Shown: in pieces, positions 54,865 through 63,106 of the stretch
Layout: each line of letters opens with the position of its first letter
How positions within the stretch are numbered: the first letter of the stretch is position 1
Notes under the pieces: generated by a model
Databases searched by the model: none
Seen by the model: only the letters and a program-made list of their open reading frames with translations
Told to the model about the DNA's origin: nothing
Made by a program: the position numbers and the translations under genes
NCBI GenBank assembly: GCA_965216365.1
Contig: CBDCFT010000055.1
Location: forward strand, 74,760 to 138,759
Direction: 5' to 3'
Origin: CBDCFT01 sp965216365
GTDB lineage: Bacteria; Pseudomonadota; Gammaproteobacteria; Arenicellales; CBDCFT01
Length of the DNA stretch: 64,000 bases

Positions 54865-57249
54865 ATGAATTTCCCAAAACTGGTTTCAAAGTTTATTTTT
54901 TTGGCATTGTTTGTTGCGCTATCAGCGTGCGGAGGTCCGGAACAACGTAAAGCGGCTCATTTTGAAAAAGGCCAACAACTATTTGATCAAGGTGATTACG
55001 TAAAGGCCCGGCTTGAAATCAAAAATGTGTTGCAAATTGATCCGAAAGATACAGCGGCACTCTATTTAAGGGCACAACTGGAAGAAAAAGAAGAAAAATG
55101 GAGGACGGCGTATCGAATTTATACGCGACTCGTCGAACAAGACCCGAGTCATAAAGAAGGACACAACGCAATAGGTCGTCTCTACTTAATGTCAGGCGAA
55201 TGGGCTAAAGCGCTGGAGGAAGCAGAAATAGTACTCAACCTTGCCCCCGAAGACACTCAAGGCCTGATTACCAAAGCAATCGCTTGGAACGAATTAGGCG
55301 ATTCTGACATTGCGTTGCAAAATGCTACCCAGGCTCTTAAAAATGATCCTGGTAATGTTGATGCGCTGATTGTGCTCGCGTCAGCGCACTCCAAGCAAGG
55401 TAATACTCAACAATCGATGATTGTACTGCAGGATGCAATAAAAAAACGCCCTGACGAATCCAGATTTTTTATGAGTCTTGCATCGATACACTTTGCTGCG
55501 GGCGATAAAGATGCTGCAGCCGATGTAACTGCCCAACTGGTGGGTTTGGAACCTGATAATCTGGATCACCGCATTAGACTTGCGCGAGTTTATACCGATT
55601 TGGGTAAACTTGACGACGCGGAGAACACGTTGCGCACCGCCATCGACAATGACCCGAAAAACCTGTCGACTAAATTGCTACTTATCGATTTCCTTGCGAA
55701 CAGACGAAACGCAATCGCGGCTGAAGAACAACTGGGAGAATTTATCAACCAGGCACCCGATGCGTTCAAGCTTCGGTTTGCGCTGGCGAAATTGCACACA
55801 GCAATGGGGAAAATTGATCAGGCTAAAAGTGATTTTGAAGGAATTATTCAGCAAGATAAAGACGGCCCAAACGCGACCACCGCACGGGGTAAACTAGCCG
55901 AGCTATTAATCAATGAAGGAAACCACCAAGAGGCGGAAAATTTAGTGGCCACCGTGCTGTCCGAACATCAACAGGACAGCCAGGCATTGACTGCCCGGGC
56001 GCGCCTGGCCTTAATAGACAATGATACTGACCAGGCGATAGCGGATCTTCGCACAGTGTTACGTGACAACCCTGACTCCGCCGATATTTATCGATTACTT
56101 GCTGTTGCTCACTCGGCACGAGACGAAACGGCTCTTGCGCAAGAGAATTTTGAAAAGGCGGTGGAACTTAACCAGCGAGACAACCAATCCCGCCTGGCGC
56201 TGGCGCAAACATTAGTCCAACAGGGAAATGCAGAACAAGCAATAGATCGCATTAATGAGATTCTGCTTAACGACCCAAATAATCTTCAAGCACTCGAAGC
56301 TCTAGCGCAGATTCAGCTACAGCAACGAAATTGGACGGGCGCCGAAGAAACGGCTCGTAAAATTCAGACAGCACACCCTGATCGCCCTTCCGGCTACTTC
56401 ATAGTAGGAACAATTCGACAGCAACAACAACTGTTTGAGGACAGCATCGACTCATTCAAACAAGGCTTAGAACGAGCACCCGATGCTATCGAGCCACGCA
56501 TGGGTTTAGGTAATAGTTACCTTGCGAACAAACAATATGAACTCGCCAAGGAAACTTTTGAAGATGTGATTGCCCGATCAACGAACAATCCCGGCGCGCA
56601 CCACCAGCTCGGACTCGCTTTGCTCGCACTAGGAAATGCGGATGAAGGGGAAAAGGCGTTGCGCAAAAGTATTGAACTTGCCCCAAACAACGCCAGTGCC
56701 TATATCAACCTGGGGAAATTGCTCCAATCCCAAAACAAGGAGGCGGATGCGATAACACTGTACAAACAAGGCCTGAATGAAACTGATGGCGCACTGCCAT
56801 TGACAGTCGAGCTAGGCGCCATCTATGAACAACAAAAAGAGTTTGATCTTGCCATCGCAGAATATCAATCGGCCTACGAAAAACACCCTGAAGCGAAACC
56901 GATAATTAATAATTTAGCGATGTTGCTAGTCACATATCGGAAAGATGATGAAAGCTTAAACAAAGTTAGGGAGTTGGTAGGCTTGATTGAAAATGAGCCT
57001 CATGTAGTGTTACAAGACACGGCAGGATGGGTGTACTACAAGCTTGGCGATATTGAGATGGCACTCGAAATATTAACGCGGGTTGTTGACAACGCACCCG
57101 ATAACGCCGAATTTAATTACCACCTTGGAATGGTTTATTACACGAAGGGCGACAAAGAAATCGCCCGCGAACACCTGCGAAAAGCGGTAGAAAGTGACGT
57201 GAGTTATCAAGGGCGTGAGGAAGCGCAGAAGACACTAGAAAGTTTGTAG
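54865..57249 (+). CDS. prsT: PEP-CTERM-system TPR lipoprotein
   Basis: ATG at 54865, with an AAAGGA site ahead, gives 794 residues; the longer frame from 54814 adds 17 residues without meaning. The signal ends in a lipobox (LSAC, Cys22). The rest is a continuous array of about 20 TPR units of the form A-x-x-x-L-x-x-x-P, such as ARLEIKNVLQIDPKDT and AEAEKALRKSIELAP-type segments. PrsT is the tetratricopeptide lipoprotein partner of exosortase systems and sits beside the exosortase here. It should be anchored in the outer or inner membrane leaflet and bind export components. The last gene before a clear terminator. Confidence 0.9.
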   Translation: MNFPKLVSKFIFLALFVALSACGGPEQRKAAHFEKGQQLFDQGDYVKARLEIKNVLQIDPKDTAALYLRAQLEEKEEKWRTAYRIYTRLVEQDPSHKEGHNAIGRLYLMSGEWAKALEEAEIVLNLAPEDTQGLITKAIAWNELGDSDIALQNATQALKNDPGNVDALIVLASAHSKQGNTQQSMIVLQDAIKKRPDESRFFMSLASIHFAAGDKDAAADVTAQLVGLEPDNLDHRIRLARVYTDLGKLDDAENTLRTAIDNDPKNLSTKLLLIDFLANRRNAIAAEEQLGEFINQAPDAFKLRFALAKLHTAMGKIDQAKSDFEGIIQQDKDGPNATTARGKLAELLINEGNHQEAENLVATVLSEHQQDSQALTARARLALIDNDTDQAIADLRTVLRDNPDSADIYRLLAVAHSARDETALAQENFEKAVELNQRDNQSRLALAQTLVQQGNAEQAIDRINEILLNDPNNLQALEALAQIQLQQRNWTGAEETARKIQTAHPDRPSGYFIVGTIRQQQQLFEDSIDSFKQGLERAPDAIEPRMGLGNSYLANKQYELAKETFEDVIARSTNNPGAHHQLGLALLALGNADEGEKALRKSIELAPNNASAYINLGKLLQSQNKEADAITLYKQGLNETDGALPLTVELGAIYEQQKEFDLAIAEYQSAYEKHPEAKPIINNLAMLLVTYRKDDESLNKVRELVGLIENEPHVVLQDTAGWVYYKLGDIEMALEILTRVVDNAPDNAEFNYHLGMVYYTKGDKEIAREHLRKAVESDVSYQGREEAQKTLESL

Positions 57250-57295
57250 ACTCAGTGTTCCAGATACTACTAGCTGGATAGATCAAAATCTTGAT

Positions 57296-57325
57296 AAAAA
57301 GTGTTTCAGTCTTGAAACACTTTTT
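57296..57325 (+). terminator. Intrinsic terminator after prsT
   Basis: AAAAAGTGTTTCA and TGAAACACTTTTT form a 13-base perfect stem with a four-base loop, ending in a T-run. It lies about 47 bases after the prsT stop and closes the exosortase transcript. Confidence 0.9.
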
Positions 57326-57399
57326 AATGTGTTTTCTTAACCAAGGTCAACCTAGACCTGTATCAATTTCTTTACACTCTCTTCGCAGTGAAAAAAAAC

Positions 57400-57428
57400 T
57401 TGACGAATGGGAGAAATCGACGTAAAAA
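57400..57428 (+). promoter_or_regulatory. Candidate sigma-70 promoter of the VPLPA-CTERM gene
   Basis: TTGACG (57400) and TAAAAA (57423) are separated by 17 bases, about 50 bases before the start of the VPLPA gene. The -10 box is weak. The gene has its own terminator on both sides, so it needs its own promoter. Confidence 0.35.
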
Positions 57429-57479
57429 GCTAATGCGTTAGTGTTTTTAACTTTTGTTATCCTTTTAGGGGGGATTATC

Positions 57480-58148
57480 ATGAAGATTCGTCTCGCGTAT
57501 GTGTTCAGCATTGTACTAGCTTCAATATTGTTTGCTACGACTGCCAATGCTGCTATGTTCACTTTTGAGAATATCACCAACAACAATGCAGTCGACGCTG
57601 CTATCGGTGAAGCTCAGTTAGGTGTCGAAGTTTTAGATGAAGGCGGCGGCGTAGTATCGTTCCGCTTCTTCAACGTGGGTCCGGAGGATAGCTCGATCAC
57701 TCAGATATACTTTGATGCCGACGGATCAAGTCTTTTATCTATAGCAGGACTCGTTGAAGGTCCGGGAACAGACTACAGCATAGGTGGAGCCCCGCCTAAT
57801 TTACCCGGTGCAAACAATGCCGATCCAGATTTTCAGGTTTCAATGGGATTCCTGGCCACTCCGGATGCCCCTGTTCAACCTAACGGCATTAACCCTGGTG
57901 AAGAGCTAACGATCAATTTCAATGTCGGCGCTTCCTTTGACGATATACTGGCTGAACTTGCCGATGGCACTATTCGCATGGGCATCCACGTGCAAGGATT
58001 TGCCAGTGGTGGAAGTGAGTCATTCGTAAACGGTGGTGGTCCCAGCCCGGTTCCTCTACCGGCAGCTGTCTGGTTATTTGGTTCCGCTCTGTTAGGGTTA
58101 ATAGGTATCGGACGACGTAAAGCAAAACTAAACCAAGCTGCTGTCTAG
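57480..58148 (+). CDS. VPLPA-CTERM sorting-domain protein (exosortase substrate)
   Basis: ATG at 57480 follows a strong AGGGGGG site and gives 222 residues; the open frame reaches back to 57441 without a site. A signal peptide is clear (cleavage after ATTANA). The middle is a low-complexity, beta-rich extracellular region with several Gly-Gly pairs and no cysteine. The last ~30 residues are PSPVPLPAAVWLFGSALLG, then LIGIGRR and a Lys/Asn-rich end: a VPLPA-type PEP-CTERM signal with motif, helix and basic tail. It should be the substrate of the XrtD enzyme encoded upstream. It sits alone between two terminators, so it is its own transcription unit. Confidence 0.92.
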   Translation: MKIRLAYVFSIVLASILFATTANAAMFTFENITNNNAVDAAIGEAQLGVEVLDEGGGVVSFRFFNVGPEDSSITQIYFDADGSSLLSIAGLVEGPGTDYSIGGAPPNLPGANNADPDFQVSMGFLATPDAPVQPNGINPGEELTINFNVGASFDDILAELADGTIRMGIHVQGFASGGSESFVNGGGPSPVPLPAAVWLFGSALLGLIGIGRRKAKLNQAAV

Positions 58149-58167
58149 ATTCTCTCTAAATTCTCTT

Positions 58168-58196
58168 AAAAAAAGGGGCCGTCAGGCCCCTTTTTT
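58168..58196 (+). terminator. Intrinsic terminator after the VPLPA-CTERM gene
   Basis: AAAAAAGGGGCC, loop GTCA, then GGCCCCTTTTTT: a perfect stem-loop with a T-run, 20 bases after the stop at 58148. It is symmetric enough to work from both sides. Confidence 0.93.
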
Positions 58197-58311
58197 GTTG
58201 CCTGCTAAATTATAACTATAACTTGTCAGTCGGGTAGTACCAACGCCCATTAGCCGCTACACTTTGCCCTACCGTCAAAACAAACCTTCCTAACTCAGTT
58301 CAGTTTTACAC

Positions 58312-59793
58312 TTGTCCATAAGCTCTCTCTATCGCCATTCGCTGGCGCCGCTAACCGATCTTTACCAGCTCACCATGGCCTATGGCTACTGGAAGCTGGG
58401 ACGCACAAGTGAGCAGGCAGCGTTTCATTTGTCTTTTCGCGAAAATGCATTCGGCGGTGGTTATACCATCGCTGCCGGATTAGCTTATGTCGTAGATTTT
58501 CTTGGTAATCTGCGCTTTACGGACGATGACATCGCATATCTGTCGACTATTGCAGGAAATGACGGCAAGGCTTTGTTTGAACCTGGATTCTTGCAGTATC
58601 TGCACGAGTTAACGTTTACTGTTGATATTGATGCCATTCCTGAAGGCACCGCCGTGTTTCCCCACCAACCGCTGTTACGTGTTATCGGCCCATTATTGCA
58701 ATGCCAGATTTTGGAGACACCGCTGCTGACCATGATCAATTTTCAAACCCTGGTTGCCACCAAGGCATCGCGCATCTGCGCGGCGGCCAACGGCGATCCG
58801 GTGGTTGATTTTGGATTGCGCCGTGCCCAAGGCATAGACGGCGGCGTGTCCGCCAGCCGCGCAGCTTACATAGGCGGCTGCGACGGAACATCCAATCTAT
58901 TGGCTGGAAAATTGTTTGATATTCCCGTACGCGGCACCCACGCACACAGTTGGATCATGTCATTTAATGACGAACTCGATGCATTCAATGCCTACGCTGA
59001 CTCCCTGCCGCACAACTGTATTTTTCTGGTCGATACCTACGATACGCTTGAAGGTGTGCAAAAAGCTGTTGAGGCGGGAAATAAGTTGCGTGAACGCGGT
59101 ATCGAAATGATCGGCATTCGCCTCGATTCAGGCGACCTTGCTTACCTCAGTATTGAAGCACGCAAAATTCTCGATGATGGCGGTTTCCCCAACGCCGCTA
59201 TTGCCGCCAGCAACGATCTCGATGAGCATATCATCACCAGCCTCAAGAACCAGGGTGCGAAAATAAATCTCTGGGGTGTCGGCACAAAATTGGTGACTGC
59301 CTACGATCAACCCGCGCTAAGCGGTGTCTATAAACTCACCGCCATCCGCCAACCGGGCGATGCGTGGACGCCCAAGGTTAAGGTTTCAGAACAGACCGCG
59401 AAAATTTCGACTCCCGGCGTATTGCAAGTGCGACGCTTTAAAAACGGTTCGCGATTTATCGCCGATATGACCTACGATGAAACTATCGGAACGAAACAAG
59501 CTAACGTTATTGTCGACCCCGTCGATCATACACGACGCAAATATGTAAATGACAACGCCGAGTATGAAGATTTATTAGTGCCGATATTTCGCTCCGGTCA
59601 GTGCGTTTATGAGTTACCGTCAATTCACGGCACCCGTAACCGCGCAAAAGAACAATTGACAGCATTGCATCCAACCGTCAAACGGTTTATCTACCCGCAT
59701 CGCTATCCGGCCGGACTCGAATTAAACTTGCACGAACTAAAAACCCGGTTGATTCTCGAAGCACGTGGGTTTAAATCAAATAAAGTCAACTAA
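58312..59793 (+). CDS. pncB: Nicotinate phosphoribosyltransferase
   Basis: 493 residues; the start is TTG at 58312, since the next in-frame ATG (MAYGYW) would remove the conserved DLYQLTM segment. Typical blocks follow: SFRENAFGGGYTIAAGL, DFGLRRAQGIDGGVSASRAAY at about 163-183, GTHAHSWIMSF near 208 and IGIRLDSGDLAYLS at about 265-278. The enzyme makes nicotinate mononucleotide from nicotinate and PRPP in NAD salvage. The gene lies outside the polysaccharide cluster and is followed 11 bases later by ogt. No ribosome site is obvious before the TTG, so the start is less certain than the identity. Confidence 0.93.
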   Translation: MSISSLYRHSLAPLTDLYQLTMAYGYWKLGRTSEQAAFHLSFRENAFGGGYTIAAGLAYVVDFLGNLRFTDDDIAYLSTIAGNDGKALFEPGFLQYLHELTFTVDIDAIPEGTAVFPHQPLLRVIGPLLQCQILETPLLTMINFQTLVATKASRICAAANGDPVVDFGLRRAQGIDGGVSASRAAYIGGCDGTSNLLAGKLFDIPVRGTHAHSWIMSFNDELDAFNAYADSLPHNCIFLVDTYDTLEGVQKAVEAGNKLRERGIEMIGIRLDSGDLAYLSIEARKILDDGGFPNAAIAASNDLDEHIITSLKNQGAKINLWGVGTKLVTAYDQPALSGVYKLTAIRQPGDAWTPKVKVSEQTAKISTPGVLQVRRFKNGSRFIADMTYDETIGTKQANVIVDPVDHTRRKYVNDNAEYEDLLVPIFRSGQCVYELPSIHGTRNRAKEQLTALHPTVKRFIYPHRYPAGLELNLHELKTRLILEARGFKSNKVN

Positions 59794-59804
59794 AAATACG
59801 TTTA

Positions 59805-60314
59805 ATGACTTTCAATTACACCTACATTGACAGTCCGATCGGCGAACTGTTGGTAGCGGGTAATCGTGGTGGCATTTCCCTCATCAGCTTTTCCACCGGA
59901 AACAAAAGCCGCCGGCACAAAGAAGACTGGATACACAAACCCAATTCCTTTTCCATAATACGAAAACAATTGGATGCTTATTTTGAAGGCCAATTGACCC
60001 AGTTTGATTTAAAATTGAAACCGCAGGGAACAGAATTTCAGTTGCAGGTATGGAAGGCGTTGCGGGATATTCCTTATGGCGAAACAATTTCGTATGGCGA
60101 ACTGGCCAAGGCAATAAACAAACCTTCCGCATCACGCGCCGTCGGCGCCGCCAATGGCAACAATCCTTTGCCCATCGTTATTCCCTGCCACCGCGTTATC
60201 GGCAGTACCGGTAAACTGACCGGATTCGGTGGCGGAATAAAAACCAAGGCTTTTCTATTAGACCTTGAACGAAAGCATTCCCCACATAATGTGCAAATGG
60301 AGTTGCCATTGTAA
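59805..60314 (+). CDS. ogt: Methylated-DNA--protein-cysteine methyltransferase
   Basis: 169 residues. The active-site block PIVIPCHRVIGSTG contains Cys128, the methyl acceptor, and FGGGIKTKAFLLDLE is the typical C-terminal helix. VWKALRDIPYGETISYGELA and the PSASRAVGAANGNNP region match the DNA-binding part of Ogt/MGMT. The enzyme directly reverses O6-alkylguanine in DNA. It is in one probable transcript with pncB. The length is normal for single-domain Ogt, and no Ada domain is present. Confidence 0.95.
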   Translation: MTFNYTYIDSPIGELLVAGNRGGISLISFSTGNKSRRHKEDWIHKPNSFSIIRKQLDAYFEGQLTQFDLKLKPQGTEFQLQVWKALRDIPYGETISYGELAKAINKPSASRAVGAANGNNPLPIVIPCHRVIGSTGKLTGFGGGIKTKAFLLDLERKHSPHNVQMELPL

Positions 60315-60367
60315 CCCGATATATTTTCCTTGCACACTGACGAGGCCTTCTATCACCCCCATCCTAA

Positions 60368-60390
60368 CCTTCCTCCATCGAGGGGGAAGG
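60368..60390. repeat. Intergenic palindrome (CCTTCCTCC ... GGGGGAAGG)
   Basis: Near-perfect inverted repeat with one mismatch, directly after ogt. It resembles a common intergenic palindrome type (CACCCCCATCCTAACC... context) known from many proteobacterial genomes. Confidence 0.7.
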
Positions 60391-60442
60391 AATGTTTTTA
60401 CTGGGAAGTTTCGCTCGTTCAGCAAGAAAAAATTCTTGGTCG

Positions 60443-60470
60443 TCCTGAGTCCATTCGACTTCGCTCAGGA
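60443..60470. repeat. Intergenic palindrome (TCCTGAG ... CTCAGGA)
   Basis: Seven-base perfect stem around ATTCGACTTCG. It matches the widespread short repeat that contains GTCCTGAG and TTCGACTTCGCTCAGGA. Confidence 0.7.
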
Positions 60471-60471
60471 T

Positions 60472-60606
60472 AGACTTCGCGAACAATCCAGCCAAAACAG
60501 TTCGGCCGCAAATCAACAACTTGTTAATAACGCTATGAAAGGTTTTACAGGTACGCTCCTCGAGCGCAATATTATTAGCTGGACTTCCGCCTACGCGCAT
60601 TGCTGT
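60472..60606. repeat. Decayed copy of the element at 60743-60886
   Basis: Aligned along its length with the later element: AATCCAGC, CAAC-TGTT-like, AACGCTATGAA, CGCTCCTCGAGCGC-ATTATT and GGACTTCCGCCTACGCG. The terminal hairpins have been lost by mutation, so this copy is older. Confidence 0.7.
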
Positions 60607-60641
60607 CTAGAGCAATTCAAACATTGACACTTTAAATAAAC

Positions 60642-60665
60642 TACCCCGCAGCAAGCTACGGGGTA
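60642..60665. repeat. Intergenic palindrome (TACCCCG ... CGGGGTA)
   Basis: Seven-base perfect stem with the loop CAGCAAGCTA; another short palindromic repeat type in the same gap. Confidence 0.75.
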
Positions 60666-60687
60666 TTGATAATGTAGCTTTCCATCT

Positions 60688-60701
60688 CGCCCCAAGGGGC
60701 G
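60688..60701. repeat. Intergenic palindrome (CGCCCC-AA-GGGGCG)
   Basis: Perfect six-base inverted repeat with a two-base centre, in the gap between ogt and the M24 gene. Confidence 0.65.
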
Positions 60702-60742
60702 GGGAATTCGACCCTTAGAGATTAAAAGGAAAATTGCCTCGT

Positions 60743-60886
60743 CATACCTGCGAAGGCAGGTATCCAGCTAAGATAATTTGGTCAAAGGCCGACAACTGTT
60801 TGATAACACTATGAAGGGCTTCGGGGGTGCGCTCTTCGAGCGCGGTATTATTGACTAGACTCCCACCTGCGTGGGAGTGACATCAG
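60743..60886. repeat. MITE-like element with terminal hairpins
   Basis: Bounded by the hairpins ATACCTGC-GAAG-GCAGGTAT (60744-60763) and ACTCCCAC-CTGC-GTGGGAGT (60859-60878). The inner sequence matches the older copy at 60472-60606. The outer pattern (CGTCATACCTGCGAAGGCAGGTATCCAG split at the hairpin) recalls small non-coding mobile elements of many bacteria. No ORF is inside. The rest of the gap up to 61044 shows nothing else. Confidence 0.75.
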
Positions 60887-61044
60887 TTGATGTCTTGTTC
60901 AGCTGTAAAATCTAAGTATCAGCGTATACACGTGCTTTTGACACAACCGAATTACACAGGGTCTAATTCTGTTTCGACGTATTACGATATGCTAACCCGG
61001 CCTACACACTGACCACAGAAAACCGAATACTGAAACTTATTCAA

Positions 61045-62289
61045 CTATAGCCAATTCAACTCCAACGGATACGACGACAACTGTTCAAAACCGTCCTTGG
61101 TAACAAGCACTTGTTCCTCGAGTTTGACACCTTCGTGACCACCTTCAGAGCCGATGTAGGATTCGACGCACAGCGTCATACCTTCCCGCACTTCACCATC
61201 GTAACCTTTTTCCGCAAAGTCACTCCAATGCTTAAACGATGGATACTCGTCAGCCAAACCAACACCATGAATCAAGCTGCCGTAGCGATTTTTCACAAAC
61301 TCAGCAGGGATCGCCCATGCGTTTTGCGATACATCGCTAAAACTAACACCTGGTCGAAGTAAATTCTTGTTATGTTCTATCTGCTCGACGGACAGTGCGT
61401 ATAACCGGCGTTGTTCATCGGTCGGTTTGCCGTCGCCACACAACCACGAACGCGAAATATCTGCGCAATAACCATACGGCCCGATTAAATCCGTATCGAA
61501 ACTGACCAAATCACCCTTTTCGATAGTTCGCATGGAACACTCACGAAACCACGGGTTTGTGCGCGGCCCGGATGACAACAAACGCGTCTCAATCCATTCG
61601 CCGCCCATAGCGATATTGGTCTCGTGCAATTTTGCCCATAGTGCGTTCTCGGTTATGCCTGGCGTCAATGCATCGCGCATGGCCTGCATGCCCGCTTCAC
61701 AGGCTTCGATGGATTTTCGCATCAACGCAATCTCGCCATCGGATTTGATAGTCCGCGCCTGCTCCATCACTTCCTCGCCGGAATGAATACTGATGCCACG
61801 CTTTAGCAGTGGAGCAACACCCTCGTATGACAAGCGATCAACAGCAAGTCGTTTGTTACCCGCACCATACTGCGTTATCAGATCAGCAATCTCGTCGCCA
61901 AACAGTTCGGCTCGCTCCGGCCCGCGCGACCCGGCAGTAAAATAATAGAACGATTTGTTTACCCGGTATTCATCCACCGTGGGTAAATCTTCCGCCAGGT
62001 GCGGATAATCGCCGTAATCAAACAACACAACCGGCCCTTCGGTCGCCACAAACACACACCGTGTCTCGTAGTGCGAGCACCAAATTTGCATGTTGGTCGC
62101 GTCCGTCGCATACCGTGTATTGATTTGATCAAATAACAATGCGCCTGCATAGTCACGTTGCCGCAACTGTTCGCGCACACGGCCCAGACGATACAAACGC
62201 ATTGCATCGAGGTTGACCGACGACTCAGTAAATTCCATCGCACCATGCTGACGTGCCGATTGGTTAGCCATTCTGTTAACGTTGTTCAC
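61045..62289 (-). CDS. M24-family metallohydrolase, DddP-like (candidate DMSP lyase)
   Basis: 414 residues. The pita-bread metal ligands are present: Asp265 and Asp267 in SFDTDLIG, Asp277 in CADISRSW, His341 in IHGVGLAD, Glu376 in CVESYIG and Glu391 in KLEEQ. The recalled ligands of the DMSP lyase DddP of Roseobacter are D295, D297, D307, H371, E406 and E421, so all six are shifted by exactly 30, and the catalytic D377 corresponds to Asp347 here. RYATDATNMQIW and GGEWIETRLLSSGPRTNPWF also read like DddP. DddP cleaves DMSP to DMS and acrylate. An ordinary Xaa-Pro peptidase is the alternative. The GTG at 62289 or the ATG at 62271 may be the start. Confidence 0.75.
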   Translation of the reverse strand: MNNVNRMANQSARQHGAMEFTESSVNLDAMRLYRLGRVREQLRQRDYAGALLFDQINTRYATDATNMQIWCSHYETRCVFVATEGPVVLFDYGDYPHLAEDLPTVDEYRVNKSFYYFTAGSRGPERAELFGDEIADLITQYGAGNKRLAVDRLSYEGVAPLLKRGISIHSGEEVMEQARTIKSDGEIALMRKSIEACEAGMQAMRDALTPGITENALWAKLHETNIAMGGEWIETRLLSSGPRTNPWFRECSMRTIEKGDLVSFDTDLIGPYGYCADISRSWLCGDGKPTDEQRRLYALSVEQIEHNKNLLRPGVSFSDVSQNAWAIPAEFVKNRYGSLIHGVGLADEYPSFKHWSDFAEKGYDGEVREGMTLCVESYIGSEGGHEGVKLEEQVLVTKDGFEQLSSYPLELNWL

Positions 62290-62366
62290 GTATTGAAACT
62301 CTTTTGATTATCATACATGATCGAACGCACTCTTTTACTATTCCTTCTTTTGAAAATCTGGAATTC

Positions 62367-63098
62367 ATGTCCCTGCAAGTCGCTGAAAAATGGTATGACA
62401 GTCGAGAATTCGATAATCGGATAACCCTCATCTGGGAGCCACACGTGTCTATCGCTGTGCGCTGCAATATCTGGCTGATCAAAGGCCGCGATAAACACTT
62501 GCTCATTGACAATGGCATGGGCATGAAACCCATGCGCGCAGAAATTGCAGCATTAGTGGAAAAACCAATATTGGCGGTCGCCTCCCACGCACACTTTGAT
62601 CATATTGGTGGTCACCATGAATTCGAACATCGCCTTAGTCACCCGGCGGAGGCCGATATCTTGATATCGCCGAATGACAAAAACACTGTTTGGCATTGGT
62701 TTAAGGAGGAATCGATAATCGATGCACTGCCATCCGCCGACTATGACATAGAAAACTATTCCGTGTTACCCGCACCGCCGACACAATTAATAGATGAAGG
62801 CGACGAAATTGATTTAGGTGACCGCTTGTTTAAAGTATTTCACATGCCCGGACATTCACCGGGGTCAATATGTTTGTATGAACAGGCAACAAAGACCTTG
62901 TTTACCGGTGACGTTATTTACGATGGCAAAATCTATGACCAGCTTTATCACTCCGATGTTGAGATTTACCTTGAAACTATGGCGCGGTTAAAAGAAATCT
63001 CGGCAGAAGTTTTTCACTGCGGCCACTACGGTAGTTTAAGCCGGCAACGGCTAATCGAATTGGTTGACACCTATATCGAATCAAAGCGCAAACCCTAA
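62367..63098 (+). CDS. MBL-fold metallohydrolase
   Basis: The ATG at 62367 gives 243 residues (MSLQVAEKWYD...); the frame extends to a TTG at 62304, but the added part is in the divergent intergenic region. Metal-site motifs: SHAHFDHIGGH with His74, His76, Asp78 and His79, then HMPGHSPGSICLY, FTGDVIYDG and HCGHYGS. These are the five blocks of the glyoxalase-II/MBL fold. The substrate (thioester, lactone or other ester) is not predictable. It is transcribed divergently from the DddP-like gene and followed by the sulfatase after eight bases, which suggests one catabolic unit. Confidence 0.9.
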   Translation: MSLQVAEKWYDSREFDNRITLIWEPHVSIAVRCNIWLIKGRDKHLLIDNGMGMKPMRAEIAALVEKPILAVASHAHFDHIGGHHEFEHRLSHPAEADILISPNDKNTVWHWFKEESIIDALPSADYDIENYSVLPAPPTQLIDEGDEIDLGDRLFKVFHMPGHSPGSICLYEQATKTLFTGDVIYDGKIYDQLYHSDVEIYLETMARLKEISAEVFHCGHYGSLSRQRLIELVDTYIESKRKP

Positions 63099-63106
63099 TC
63101 ACCACC

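Noticed and set aside
60265..60627. 120-codon ORF across the ogt end and the palindrome region.
   Set aside because: It runs through intergenic repeats and overlaps ogt; no family resemblance.
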